A DNA stretch of 32,139 nt, taken from Pseudomonadota bacterium. GTDB taxonomy: Bacteria; Myxococcota; Myxococcia; Myxococcales; JAKAPL01. Below the pieces are notes generated by a model. The model had not been told where the DNA came from and ran no database searches. It saw only the letters and a program-made list of their open reading frames with translations. Of this stretch, positions 1-7,070 are shown one piece after another. The position numbers and the translations under genes are program-made. Positions within the stretch are counted from its first letter, which is position 1, and the number at the start of each line of letters is the position of its first letter. The stretch covers positions 1-32,139 of the forward strand of contig DAIDIT010000190.1 of NCBI GenBank assembly GCA_027451705.1. The letters are read 5' to 3'.

Positions 1-930
1 TACCCGGGATCGCGAGCCGCGTACCCGAGGCACCGAGCCTCGTACCCAGGGTCGGGAGCTTCGTCCCCGAGAAAGTCCGCGGCGTACCCAGAGAAGCGCG
101 CGGCGTACCCGAGAAAAGTCGCGGCAGACCCGACGGCGCGAGCGGCGTACCCACGCTCCCGAGCCTCGTACCCGCGTTCGCAAGCCCGAGACCCGCAATC
201 GCGAGCCTCGTACCCGAGAAAGCCCGCGGCGTACCCGAAGAAGCGTGCGGCGTACCCGACCCGACGTTCGGCATACCCCGCCATCTCGGCCTCATTCCCC
301 GCCTTGCGAGGCACGGGAGCACGGTGCCGAGCCTCGTCCCCGTGGTCCCGAGCGACGTACCCGGCCTCGTGAGCGGCGTACCCGCGCTTGTCAGCGACAG
401 ACCCGGCCTTGTCGGCGGCGTACCCAGCCTACCGAGCCTCGGGAGCAAGCTCCCGAGCCTCGTCCCCACGGTACAAAGCGACGGACCCAGGCCAACGAGG
501 CTGGTCCCCGCGCTTCCGAGCCTCGTACCTGCCCTTGTCAGCGACGTACCCCGCCATCCCAAGGCGGGAAGCCGCCCTCCGAGGCTCGTTCCCGCGGGTC
601 CGAGCCTCGGGACTTCGGACCCAAGGCTCGGAAGCCCGCTCCCGAGCGTCGTACCCGCGCCACCGTTCGACGTCCCCGCCCTTCCGAGCGTCGTCCCCCG
701 CCTTCCGAGCCTCGCCCCCGCGGGTCCGAGCCTCGGCACCTCGGACCCAAGGCTCGGAAGCCCGCTCCCGAGCGTCGTCCCCGCCCTTGCCAGCGCCGTC
801 CCCCGCCTTCCCAAGGCGGGAAACCGCCATCCGAGCCTCGTCCCTGCGCTCGTGCTCGACGTTCCTGGCCTTCCAAGCGAGGGCACCCTGGTCCCGAGCG
901 ACACCACCACGATCCCCTGCGACGTCCCCG
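1..930. repeat. Array of ~45 degenerate 21-bp tandem units
   Basis: The motif TACCCG (or TCCCCG, GACCCG) recurs at 1, 22, 43, 64, 85, 106, 127, 148, 169, 190, 211, 232, 253, 274, 295, 337, 358 and so on to about 925, always on the same 21-bp phase; the few poor units (316, 442, 568, 610, 631, 883) still keep phase. Each unit ends in a GAGCCTC, GCGGC or GCGAC variant. A larger block is duplicated at 601-654 and 727-780 (126 bp apart, 6 units), and another at 552-583 and 804-835 (252 bp, 12 units). The array continues beyond the left edge. Because 21 is a multiple of 3, long frames stay open on both strands, so open frames alone do not prove coding. 21 bp is also two helical turns. Confidence 0.9.
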
Positions 931-1046
931 ACTTCGCCCGCGACGGAAGCCGGGTGCAAAGCCTTGGCAACAGCGGCGCAACCCGCCTTTGCTCGATGCG
1001 CCCGCTCGCTTCCGTGGAGCCTAAGGACGAGGCGCCGCGGCTTTGA
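3..1046 (+). CDS. Possible heptad-repeat protein, 5' end outside the window
   Basis: This plus-strand frame is open from the left edge to a TGA at 1044-1046, about 347 codons. It reads as heptads of the form [VI]-P-x-x-x-S-[LGD], for example VPALVSD, VPGLVSG and VPALPSL, followed by a non-repetitive C-terminus of roughly 50 residues. Of the competing frames I favour this one because substitutions between the duplicated blocks fall 0/5/8 on its codon positions 1/2/3, with GTA/GTC/GTT and CCC/CCT swaps synonymous. A hairpin begins 5 bp after the stop. No family is recognised, and the start and any signal peptide lie outside the window. The alternative is that the array is non-coding and the frame only a consequence of the 21-bp period. 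Confidence 0.33.
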   Translation, partial: PGIASRVPEAPSLVPRVGSFVPEKVRGVPREARGVPEKSRGRPDGASGVPTLPSLVPAFASPRPAIASLVPEKARGVPEEACGVPDPTFGIPRHLGLIPRLARHGSTVPSLVPVVPSDVPGLVSGVPALVSDRPGLVGGVPSLPSLGSKLPSLVPTVQSDGPRPTRLVPALPSLVPALVSDVPRHPKAGSRPPRLVPAGPSLGTSDPRLGSPLPSVVPAPPFDVPALPSVVPRLPSLAPAGPSLGTSDPRLGSPLPSVVPALASAVPRLPKAGNRHPSLVPALVLDVPGLPSEGTLVPSDTTTIPCDVPDFARDGSRVQSLGNSGATRLCSMRPLASVEPKDEAPRL

Positions 1047-1050
1047 GGTC

Positions 1051-1091
1051 GAGGCGAGTTCGACTGCGAATGCGATTTCGAACTGCGCCTC
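1051..1091. terminator. Inverted repeat between convergent genes
   Basis: The arms are GAGGCGAGTTCGA at 1051-1063 and TCGAACTGCGCCTC at 1078-1091, complementary except for one bulged base, with a 14-nt loop. It lies 5 bp after the stop of the plus-strand heptad frame and 11 bp after the DUF1328 stop on the minus strand, where a shared bidirectional terminator would sit. There is no long T tract on either side, so intrinsic termination is uncertain. Confidence 0.5.
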
Positions 1092-1102
1092 GAACGACCG
1101 GC

Positions 1103-1267
1103 TCAGGTGGTCACGCGGCGGCGGTTCAGGAACGAGACGAGGGCGAGGACGAGGAAGACGACGAAGAGGATCTTGGCGATGCTGGCCGCGCCGGCGGCGA
1201 TGCCGGTGAAGCCGAAGATCGCCGCGACGATCGCGATGACGAAGAAGACCGCAGTCCAGTAGAGCAT
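1103..1267 (-). CDS. DUF1328 small membrane protein (YtjA-like)
   Basis: This 54-residue protein begins [17 protein letters not shown] and continues through a glycine/alanine-rich turn into a second hydrophobic helix ending in NRRRVTT. That order (MLYW start, first helix, GFTGIA turn, AKILF, second helix) is typical of the DUF1328 family, small two-helix inner-membrane proteins of unknown function that are usually 50-60 residues long. The ATG at 1267 is preceded on the minus strand by a GAGGGGGGA purine run suited to ribosome binding. A longer frame extends upstream to 1726 but is low-complexity and unlikely to be translated. No operon partner is visible. Confidence 0.85.
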   Translation of the reverse strand: MLYWTAVFFVIAIVAAIFGFTGIAAGAASIAKILFVVFLVLALVSFLNRRRVTT

Positions 1268-1722
1268 GCCCGTCCCCCCTCGGAACCAAGGTGGCCACGG
1301 GTGGGGTGTGGGGCAAGCTGGGGTCATTGCGGCCGACCTCGCGTCTGGACTCGGGTGCCCCCCCACCCCGTCCCTCCCCCGCAATGCGGGGGAGGGGGAG
1401 CGCCGGGTGACCGCCCACCCCGGCCCTACCACACCGACCCAAACTGGCGTCACTCCCCCTCCGCTCTCGACCAGATGCGCGCCTGGAAGATCACCCGGGG
1501 CCGGCCTAGAAACCTCAGCACTTCCGCGGCCTGAGCTCCTCGGGAACTCATGCATGGCCCCGTGGGAGAATCGGCCGCGCCGACCTCGAGAGCGAGCCCG
1601 TCCGAGCGATCCTCGAGCGGCTCGCGCGCACCGGCCACCTCGCGCTCGGGGACACTTTGGATCCAGCCGCGGATCAGCCGGCGCCTTTCCCTCTCGAAGT
1701 GGAGAAGTGACAACGGCAGGCG
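1268..1722. other. Intergenic stretch without a convincing gene
   Basis: These 455 bp lie upstream of the DUF1328 gene. They contain a REP-like palindrome (1372-1396) and a short plus-strand frame (1510-1710) ending [19 protein letters not shown] that looks protein-like but has no ATG, GTG or TTG start. It could be a decayed gene end. I see no clear promoter, RNA gene or other element. Confidence 0.5.
1372..1396. repeat. REP-like GC-rich palindrome
   Basis: CCCTCCCCCGC at 1372-1382 and GCGGGGGAGGG at 1386-1396 form a perfect 11-bp stem with a 3-nt AAT loop. Palindromes of this form are scattered through intergenic DNA of many GC-rich bacteria as REP-type elements. Only one copy is seen in this window. 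Its role is unknown; it could also form an mRNA stem-loop. Confidence 0.65.
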
Positions 1723-1818
1723 TCATGCGCGGCAGTTCAAGTCGAGCGGGTCACCGAAGCGCTGCACGACCGTGACGGCGCCGCAGCGCCGCTCGCCCGG
1801 CTCGCATGACGTCTCGGT
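1723..1818 (-). pseudogene. Fragment of an IS91-family transposase
   Basis: The minus strand reads [17 protein letters not shown] followed by CRA and a stop at 1723. This matches from memory the IS91/IS801 transposase core segment CGAVT-[VF]-[VI]-QRFG-x-x-LNLN, which normally continues directly into the HFH motif. Here the frame stops where HFH should begin, and upstream it runs into the end of the Cys-rich gene at 1821. Only about 30 codons remain, with no visible element ends. It looks like the relic of an old insertion next to the accessory gene. The short length limits certainty. Confidence 0.5.
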
Positions 1819-1820
1819 TC

Positions 1821-3857
1821 TCAGGAGCGGAGCGTTCGGCGGCGACGGAGCGCCGCGAGCAGCGCGAGGGCCGCGAAGAGCGCGTCGCCGCCGCCGGCCG
1901 TGCTGCAGCCTCCGCTCTTTTCGCCCGGCGCGGGCACGGCACCGCCGGACGCGCTGCCTGCGTCGGACGTGGTCGTGCCGGCGTCGTAGGGCGGAGCGAC
2001 GCACGCACTCTCGACGCACACGTCGCCCGTGGCGCAGTCGGCGTCCGACGCGCACGACGAGCGGCAGCCCGTGACGCCGCAGGCGTACGGCGCGCAGGTC
2101 GTGGTCGCGCCGCTCCGGCAGGAGCCCTGGCCGTCGCACGTCGAGGCCGCGGTGGCAACGCCGGAAGCGCACGCCGCGTCCGCGCACGTCGTCGTCGCGC
2201 CCGGGAACGCGCAGGCGTCGCGAGCGGTGCCGTCGCACGCGCCCGCGCACGTTCCGCTGCCGCCGCACGGCGCGCGTCCGCCGCGCGGCGCGCCCGAAAC
2301 CGCGACGCACGTGCCTTTGCTGCCCGGCTCCGCGCACGCCTCGCACTCGCCGCCGCACGCGGAGTCGCAGCAGACGCCGTCGACGCAGTGGCCGCTCGCG
2401 CACTGCGCGTCGGCGGCGCAGGCGGTCGCGGCGGCGAGCTTCGCGACGCACACGCCGGACGCGCAGAAGTCGCTCGACGCGCAGTCGGCGTCGCGCGCGC
2501 ACGTGCCGAGGCACACGTCGCCGCCGCACACGTACGGCCTGCACGCGATCGTCTGCGCGGCCGGGCACGCGCCTCCGCTGCAGTTCGCGGCGAGCGTGGC
2601 GACGCCGCTCCCGGCGTCACAACTCGCGGCGCGGCACGCGCTCGTCGGGTACGTGCACGCGTCCGTGGTCGTGCCGTCGCACGCGCCCGCGCACGCCGAG
2701 CCGTCGCTCGCGCACGCGGTCCGACTCCCGTGCGGCGCGCCGACGACCGCCGTGCACGTGCCGAGGTGAGCCGGCAGGTCGCAGGCTTCGCACTGGCCGG
2801 TGCACGCCGAGTCGCAGCAGTGGCCGTCCACGCAGTGCGCGCTCTGGCAATCGGCGGACTGCGCGCACGCGGCGCCCTGCGGACCGAGCTCGCACGTCCC
2901 CGCGTAGCACTTCGCGCCGGCCGCACAGTCGCCGTCCGACGTGCACGACGTCTCGCACGCGCCGTTCGCGCACACGAAGAGGCCGCACAACGTCGCGGCC
3001 GCGGGCGCGGGGCAGCCCGCGGACACCCCGTCGCAAGAGCTCGCCGGCTGCGCGCCGCCCGCGGTGCACGCGGCCGCGCTGCACATCGTCCCGCTCGCCT
3101 TCGGCGTGTAGGTGCAGCCGCTCGCGGGATCGCAGGCGCCGGTCTGGCACGCGCCGGGTGGCGCGCAGGTGATCGCGGTGCCCGCGCAGGTGCCCGCGGT
3201 GCACGTGTCGTTCGTCGTGCACGCGTTGCCGTCGTCGCAGGCCGTGCCCGAGAGCGCGGTGCAGACGCCGTCGGCCGTCGCTCCGCCCGCCACGCTGCAC
3301 GCCTGACAGGGGCCCGCGCTACCGCCGTTGTACGCTTGGCCGCACGCCGAGTTGCAGCAGATGCCGCCGACGCACGAGAGCGTGCCCGCGCAGTCGCTCG
3401 CGGTGATGCACGACCCTCCCTGGTTGTCCGCCACCGCGATGGCGGTCAGGTTGAGCTGGAGCGTGTCCAGCTCCTGGAGTTGGAGCGTGGCGAGATACTG
3501 GTTTCCGGTCAAGGCGTCGGGGAGCCGCCAGATGATGGAGTACGGCTCGGGGACGCCGGCCTGGTTCTCGAGAGGCCCGGCCGAAATGTAGCCGGTCCCC
3601 GTGGTCCCGCTGAGGAAGTAGTAGTTGAACCCGTCGTTGATGTCCGGCTGGCCGTTCGGGAAGTTCGTGCTGACGTCGATCTGCGCGCCATTCCGGAACT
3701 GGCCGACGGGCACGTAGACGTAGCGGCTTAGTTGGGCGCGCGCGACACCGGGCGCCGCCACCAGCGCGACGAACGCGAGCGTTGCAGCGAGACGGCGTGG
3801 CGCGGAGGCGCGGACACCGGGGGCGATCCGCACGAGGGAAGAGAATCGAGTTTTCAT
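1821..3857 (-). CDS. Secreted Cys-rich repeat protein with MYXO-CTERM-like anchor
   Basis: The product is 678 residues. It starts with a basic stretch and hydrophobic helix ending GVARA, a likely signal peptide cleaved before QLSRYVYV. Next comes a domain of about 140 residues without cysteines (QFRNGAQIDVSTNFPNG) that I do not recognise. The rest is Cys-, Gly- and Ala-rich, with units such as HCVDGxCCDSACxGxCEAC occurring in at least two long modules of about 120 residues, plus SDxDCxxGxxC units. The C-terminus (SGGCSTAGGG, hydrophobic helix, RRRR) resembles the MYXO-CTERM sorting signal of surface proteins in Myxococcota. I chose the ATG at 3857 because it gives the signal peptide; an in-frame extension to 4070 lacks sense. 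Function is unknown; surface or adhesive roles are guesses. Confidence 0.85.
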   Translation of the reverse strand: MKTRFSSLVRIAPGVRASAPRRLAATLAFVALVAAPGVARAQLSRYVYVPVGQFRNGAQIDVSTNFPNGQPDINDGFNYYFLSGTTGTGYISAGPLENQAGVPEPYSIIWRLPDALTGNQYLATLQLQELDTLQLNLTAIAVADNQGGSCITASDCAGTLSCVGGICCNSACGQAYNGGSAGPCQACSVAGGATADGVCTALSGTACDDGNACTTNDTCTAGTCAGTAITCAPPGACQTGACDPASGCTYTPKASGTMCSAAACTAGGAQPASSCDGVSAGCPAPAAATLCGLFVCANGACETSCTSDGDCAAGAKCYAGTCELGPQGAACAQSADCQSAHCVDGHCCDSACTGQCEACDLPAHLGTCTAVVGAPHGSRTACASDGSACAGACDGTTTDACTYPTSACRAASCDAGSGVATLAANCSGGACPAAQTIACRPYVCGGDVCLGTCARDADCASSDFCASGVCVAKLAAATACAADAQCASGHCVDGVCCDSACGGECEACAEPGSKGTCVAVSGAPRGGRAPCGGSGTCAGACDGTARDACAFPGATTTCADAACASGVATAASTCDGQGSCRSGATTTCAPYACGVTGCRSSCASDADCATGDVCVESACVAPPYDAGTTTSDAGSASGGAVPAPGEKSGGCSTAGGGDALFAALALLAALRRRRTLRS

Positions 3858-3865
3858 CGTGCAGA

Positions 3866-3893
3866 GTCTTACCGAGCCCCGGTCGACCGTCAA
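3866..3893 (-). promoter_or_regulatory. Candidate sigma70 promoter of the Cys-rich gene
   Basis: On the minus strand TTGACG (3888-3893), a 16-bp spacer and TAAGAC (3866-3871) precede the ATG at 3857 by 8 nt. Transcription would begin at or next to the start codon. No Shine-Dalgarno sequence is visible, which is consistent with a leaderless mRNA. Confidence 0.45.
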
Positions 3894-4159
3894 GCTGAGG
3901 AAGGACGGAGAGCGAACGGGGTTGGCAATCATGAAGCGGAGCTCGAGCCCAAAATGAGCGACCGTACGGGCAGTGTCCGCTCCCTCGTAATGCCCGAGCG
4001 ACCCACGCACGCCGCGACGGCGGTCTCGGAGCCCGTTTTTCGACGAGCCGTTCAGCTCCTGAACGCACACGGCGGCCGTGACGTGCGCGGAGAAGTTTCG
4101 AACTTGTCGAGGAGGAGGGGGAAAGCCGGGTGGCCCACCCCGTCCCGAACTCGATTGCG

Positions 4160-4188
4160 TTGCCCTTCGCGGGGCCGCGCGCTAGCGT
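4160..4188 (+). promoter_or_regulatory. Candidate sigma70 promoter of the DUF1015 gene
   Basis: TTGCCC (4160-4165), a 17-bp spacer and TAGCGT (4183-4188) lie 23 nt before the ATG. The predicted short leader contains GGAGG at 4202-4206, spaced 5 nt from the start codon. Confidence 0.45.
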
Positions 4189-4211
4189 GGCCGCCCAACT
4201 TGGAGGCTGCC

Positions 4212-5546
4212 ATGCTGGAGATCGCTCCGTTTCGCGCCGTCCGCTATGCCGACTCTTCGCCCGAGGGGCTCGGGCGACTCATCGCGCCGCCCTACGACGT
4301 CATCTCGCCTCCGCAGCGCGAGCGGTTCGCGGCGCTGGATCCGCACAACGTGGTCGAGTTGATCCTGCCGCTCGATCGGCCGGGGGACGGGGCGGCGGAG
4401 AACAAGTACGTGCGCGCGGGGCGGAGCTGGCGGCGCTGGATCGCGGAAGGGGTGCTGCGGCGCGATCCGGAGCCGGCGCTCTACGTCCTGCACCAGCGCT
4501 TCACCTGGGACGGCGTCACGCACCTGCGCAAGGGGTTCCTCGCGCGGCTGCGGCTGCGCGAGTTCTCGGAGGGCGTGGTGCTGCCGCACGAGAAGACGCT
4601 CTCGGGGCCGAAGGCGGACCGGCTCGAGCTGTTCAAGGAGACCCGGGCGAACCTCTCGCCGATCTTCTCGCTGTACCCCGACGAGCGCGGCGAGGTGGAG
4701 GCGCCGCTCGCGGCCGCGATCGACCGCGCGCCGGACGCCTCGGCCGAAAGCGACGACGGGCACGGGCCGATCGAGCAGCGCCTCTGGCGGGTCGCGAACC
4801 CGGCGGCGGTCGCGGCGGTGCGGGACGCCATGGCGGGCCGCCGCGCCTACATCGCGGACGGGCACCACCGCTACGAGACGGCGCTCGCCTACGCGAAGAT
4901 CGCCGACGCGGCGCGCGCGCCGGGGAACGCGCACCACTACGTCCTCTCGTACTTCTGCGGCATGGACGACCCGGGACTGTTGATCCTGCCGACACACCGG
5001 ATCCTGCACTCCATTTCCGGCTTGGACTTCGGCCGCTTCCTCGAGGCGGCGCGGGCCTTCTTCGACGTCGTGCCGGCCGCGGGCGACGTGCGGACGCCGG
5101 GGGGCCTCTCTGCGACCTTGCGCGCGCTGCGGGAAGAGGGCGAGCGGCGGCCGAGCTTCGTGGCGGTCGGGGAGGGTGCGGCGCGCGCTTCGCTGCTCGC
5201 GCTCCGGAAGGAGGCGGCGCTCGAGGGGATCGCGGAGCTGCCGAAGAGCCCGCGGGTCCGGTCGCTCGACGTGGCGCTCCTGCACGGCCTGCTGCTCCAG
5301 CGGACGCTCGGCCTCTCGCCGCAGTCGCAGGAGCGGAAGGAGAACCTCGACTACGTCAAGGAGGCGGCCGAGGCGGTCGCGGCCGTCGTGGCCGGCAAGG
5401 CGCAGGCGGCCTTCCTGCTCAACGGGACGCGGATGCGGCAGGTGCGCGAGGTGGCCGAGGCGGGCGAGGTGATGCCGCAGAAGAGCACCTTCTTCTACCC
5501 GAAGCTGCCCTCCGGCCTGGTCTTCAACCCGCTCGACGCGGACTAG
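4212..5546 (+). CDS. DUF1015 family protein
   Basis: The 444-residue product has the order and motifs of the DUF1015 family: APFRAVRY near the start, PPYDVIS (about residues 31-37), LPHEKTLSGPKADR, ADGHHRYETAL, NGTRM and the C-terminal MPQKSTFFYPKLPSGLVFNP. Length is typical. It is predicted soluble. The family is widespread but without an established function; the invariant HHR motif and the KST-F-YPK tail suggest an enzyme active site, which is inference. The ATG at 4212 has GGAGG 5 nt upstream. The stop overlaps that of the convergent transporter gene by 3 bp, so the two transcripts would overlap. Confidence 0.88.
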   Translation: MLEIAPFRAVRYADSSPEGLGRLIAPPYDVISPPQRERFAALDPHNVVELILPLDRPGDGAAENKYVRAGRSWRRWIAEGVLRRDPEPALYVLHQRFTWDGVTHLRKGFLARLRLREFSEGVVLPHEKTLSGPKADRLELFKETRANLSPIFSLYPDERGEVEAPLAAAIDRAPDASAESDDGHGPIEQRLWRVANPAAVAAVRDAMAGRRAYIADGHHRYETALAYAKIADAARAPGNAHHYVLSYFCGMDDPGLLILPTHRILHSISGLDFGRFLEAARAFFDVVPAAGDVRTPGGLSATLRALREEGERRPSFVAVGEGAARASLLALRKEAALEGIAELPKSPRVRSLDVALLHGLLLQRTLGLSPQSQERKENLDYVKEAAEAVAAVVAGKAQAAFLLNGTRMRQVREVAEAGEVMPQKSTFFYPKLPSGLVFNPLDAD

Positions 5547-6928
5547 GCGGCGGCGGCCGCGGTCGACGCGCCGTCGCTCTGCCGCTCGAAGTGGCGGGCG
5601 ACGCCGCGGAAGATCAGCGCGACCACGAGCATGACGCCGGTCTGGATGGCGAAGTAGGTGCCGGGCGACAGCTTGCCCCAGAGCTTGACGAACGGCGCGC
5701 CGATGCAGAAGTCGCCGATGAAGACCGTCACGAGGAAGGCCGAGGTGATGAAAGACTTCGTGTTGGGCGCCGCCTGCTCGAACGCGAACTTGAGGCCGAT
5801 GGACGAGACGCCGAGCTCCGCGTAGCTGATGACGAGCGTCGCGACGACTTCGAGCCAGGCGGTCACCCGGCCGGTGGTCCCGACCGCGTAGCCGGCGAGC
5901 GCCATGATCGCCATGCAGGCGATCACGACGACGAACCCCTCCATCATCCGCCGGGTGTCGGGGATCTCGGCGCCGCCGTTCTTCTTGCGGGCCCGCTCCC
6001 AGCGCCAGTTGAAGACGGGCGTCAGGAAGAGGATCGCGAACGGGTTGATCGCCTGGATCTGCTCCGCCGAGATGCTCCAGCGCCAGCTCCCGAAGTGGAG
6101 GAGGGTCAGGTCCATGTGGTCGCGGGCGAAGAAGATCCAGGTGGTCGCGGACTGGTCGTAGACGAACCAGAAGAAGACGATGAGGCCGAAGACGGGCGCG
6201 ACGCGCTTGAGGCTGTTCCACTCGGCCGCCCGCTGCTCCTCGGTCTTCTTCTCGCGGTTCACCGTCTCCACGACGTAGTGGCGCTTGCCGAGGGCGAAGA
6301 TCCCGAGCGCGACGGTCATCAGGGCGGCGGGGAGCAGGAACGTGACGAAGTAGGCGTGCGGCAGGGCGGCGTGGAACGCGGCGAGCTGCGCGGCGCTGGC
6401 CCCGGGGCCCGGCGGCGGGGCGAGGTAGTTGCGCAAGGCCGGCACGGCGATGGTCGTGATCGCCGACCCGATGTTGATCGCGGCGTAGTAGTAGGTGAAC
6501 GCCTCGGCGATCAGGTGTTCCTTCCCCTGCTTCTCGTAGATCATCCCCATCAGCGGCGAGCAGGAGGGCTTGATGGTGCCGGAGCCGACCGCGAGGAGGA
6601 ACAGCGAGACGTAGAGCGCGAACGTCGTCTGGATGCTGCCGAGGAGGAGCTGCCCGAAGACGTACGGGAAGAAGAAGTAGACGATCGTCTTGTAGCGGCC
6701 CAGGAAGCGATCGGCGATCCAGCCTCCCGGCAGGCAGAAGAGGTAGCAGGCCGCCATGAAGATCTCGCCGATGACCGACGCGTTGGCCTGCGAGAAGCGG
6801 AGGCGGTCGACGATGTAGACCGCGAGGACCGTCCGCATCCCGTAGTACGACGCGCGCTCGGCGAGCTCGCCGAAGAAGACGAACCAGAAGCCCTTCGGGT
6901 GCTCCCTCAGACGTGCGATCGCGCCCAT
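5543..6928 (-). CDS. POT/PTR family proton-dependent oligopeptide transporter
   Basis: The product has 461 residues and about 12 hydrophobic segments. The signature of proton-coupled peptide transporters is near the N-terminus: GELAERASYYGMR at residues 20-32, carrying the ExxER motif and YYG. The loop after helix 2 reads GGWIADRFLGRYKTI, as in this family. POT proteins import di- and tripeptides with protons across the inner membrane; substrate cannot be read from the sequence. A likely AAAGG ribosome site lies about 10 nt upstream of the ATG. It is transcribed divergently from the Fur gene and ends over the DUF1015 stop. Confidence 0.9.
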   Translation of the reverse strand: MGAIARLREHPKGFWFVFFGELAERASYYGMRTVLAVYIVDRLRFSQANASVIGEIFMAACYLFCLPGGWIADRFLGRYKTIVYFFFPYVFGQLLLGSIQTTFALYVSLFLLAVGSGTIKPSCSPLMGMIYEKQGKEHLIAEAFTYYYAAINIGSAITTIAVPALRNYLAPPPGPGASAAQLAAFHAALPHAYFVTFLLPAALMTVALGIFALGKRHYVVETVNREKKTEEQRAAEWNSLKRVAPVFGLIVFFWFVYDQSATTWIFFARDHMDLTLLHFGSWRWSISAEQIQAINPFAILFLTPVFNWRWERARKKNGGAEIPDTRRMMEGFVVVIACMAIMALAGYAVGTTGRVTAWLEVVATLVISYAELGVSSIGLKFAFEQAAPNTKSFITSAFLVTVFIGDFCIGAPFVKLWGKLSPGTYFAIQTGVMLVVALIFRGVARHFERQSDGASTAAAAA

Positions 6929-6985
6929 GTTCGCCGTGCCTTTCGCAGTGGAGGCTCTCCGGCCGAACGGAGGCCGGGAGCGCCT

Positions 6986-7015
6986 GTCTTAGACCAAGAC
7001 CACCGGCGGACTCAA
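6986..7015 (-). promoter_or_regulatory. Candidate sigma70 promoter of the peptide transporter
   Basis: On the minus strand TTGAGT (7010-7015), an 18-bp spacer and TAAGAC (6986-6991) give a leader of about 50 nt. The -10 box is identical to that of the Cys-rich gene. It lies back-to-back with the fur-type promoter, with 14 bp between the two -35 boxes. Confidence 0.45.
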
Positions 7016-7029
7016 GCCGCGGCCTCCGG

Positions 7030-7058
7030 TTGACGGGGGCTCGGCCGCTCCGTACGAT
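7030..7058 (+). promoter_or_regulatory. Candidate sigma70 promoter of the Fur-family gene
   Basis: TTGACG (7030-7035), exactly 17 bp, then TACGAT (7053-7058) is a strong match in this GC-rich background. The -10 ends 12 nt before the ATG at 7071, leaving a leader of only about 6 nt and no room for a normal ribosome site. No AT-rich classical Fur box is visible nearby. Confidence 0.6.
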
Positions 7059-7070
7059 GGCGCCCGGGGT

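Larger units (their letters stand above)
3858..4211. other. Divergent intergenic region
   Basis: This 354-bp gap separates the Cys-rich gene (minus) from the DUF1015 gene (plus). It carries a candidate promoter for each (3866-3893 and 4160-4188). The DUF1015 frame is open upstream to about 3732, but the peptide is not protein-like and the good ribosome site at 4202-4206 favours the downstream ATG. No small gene or RNA is apparent in between. Confidence 0.5.

Noticed and set aside
1-930. CRISPR array
   Set aside because: The period is 21 bp with no constant repeat separated by unique spacers; the whole unit drifts, and no cas genes are present.
1510-1710. Short plus-strand frame ending [19 protein letters not shown]
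   Set aside because: It looks protein-like but has no ATG, GTG or TTG start and no recognised family; kept only as a possible gene remnant.
3732-4211. N-terminal extension of the DUF1015 gene
   Set aside because: The frame is open but the peptide is not family-like; the ATG at 4212 has a GGAGG site at proper distance and gives the usual family start.
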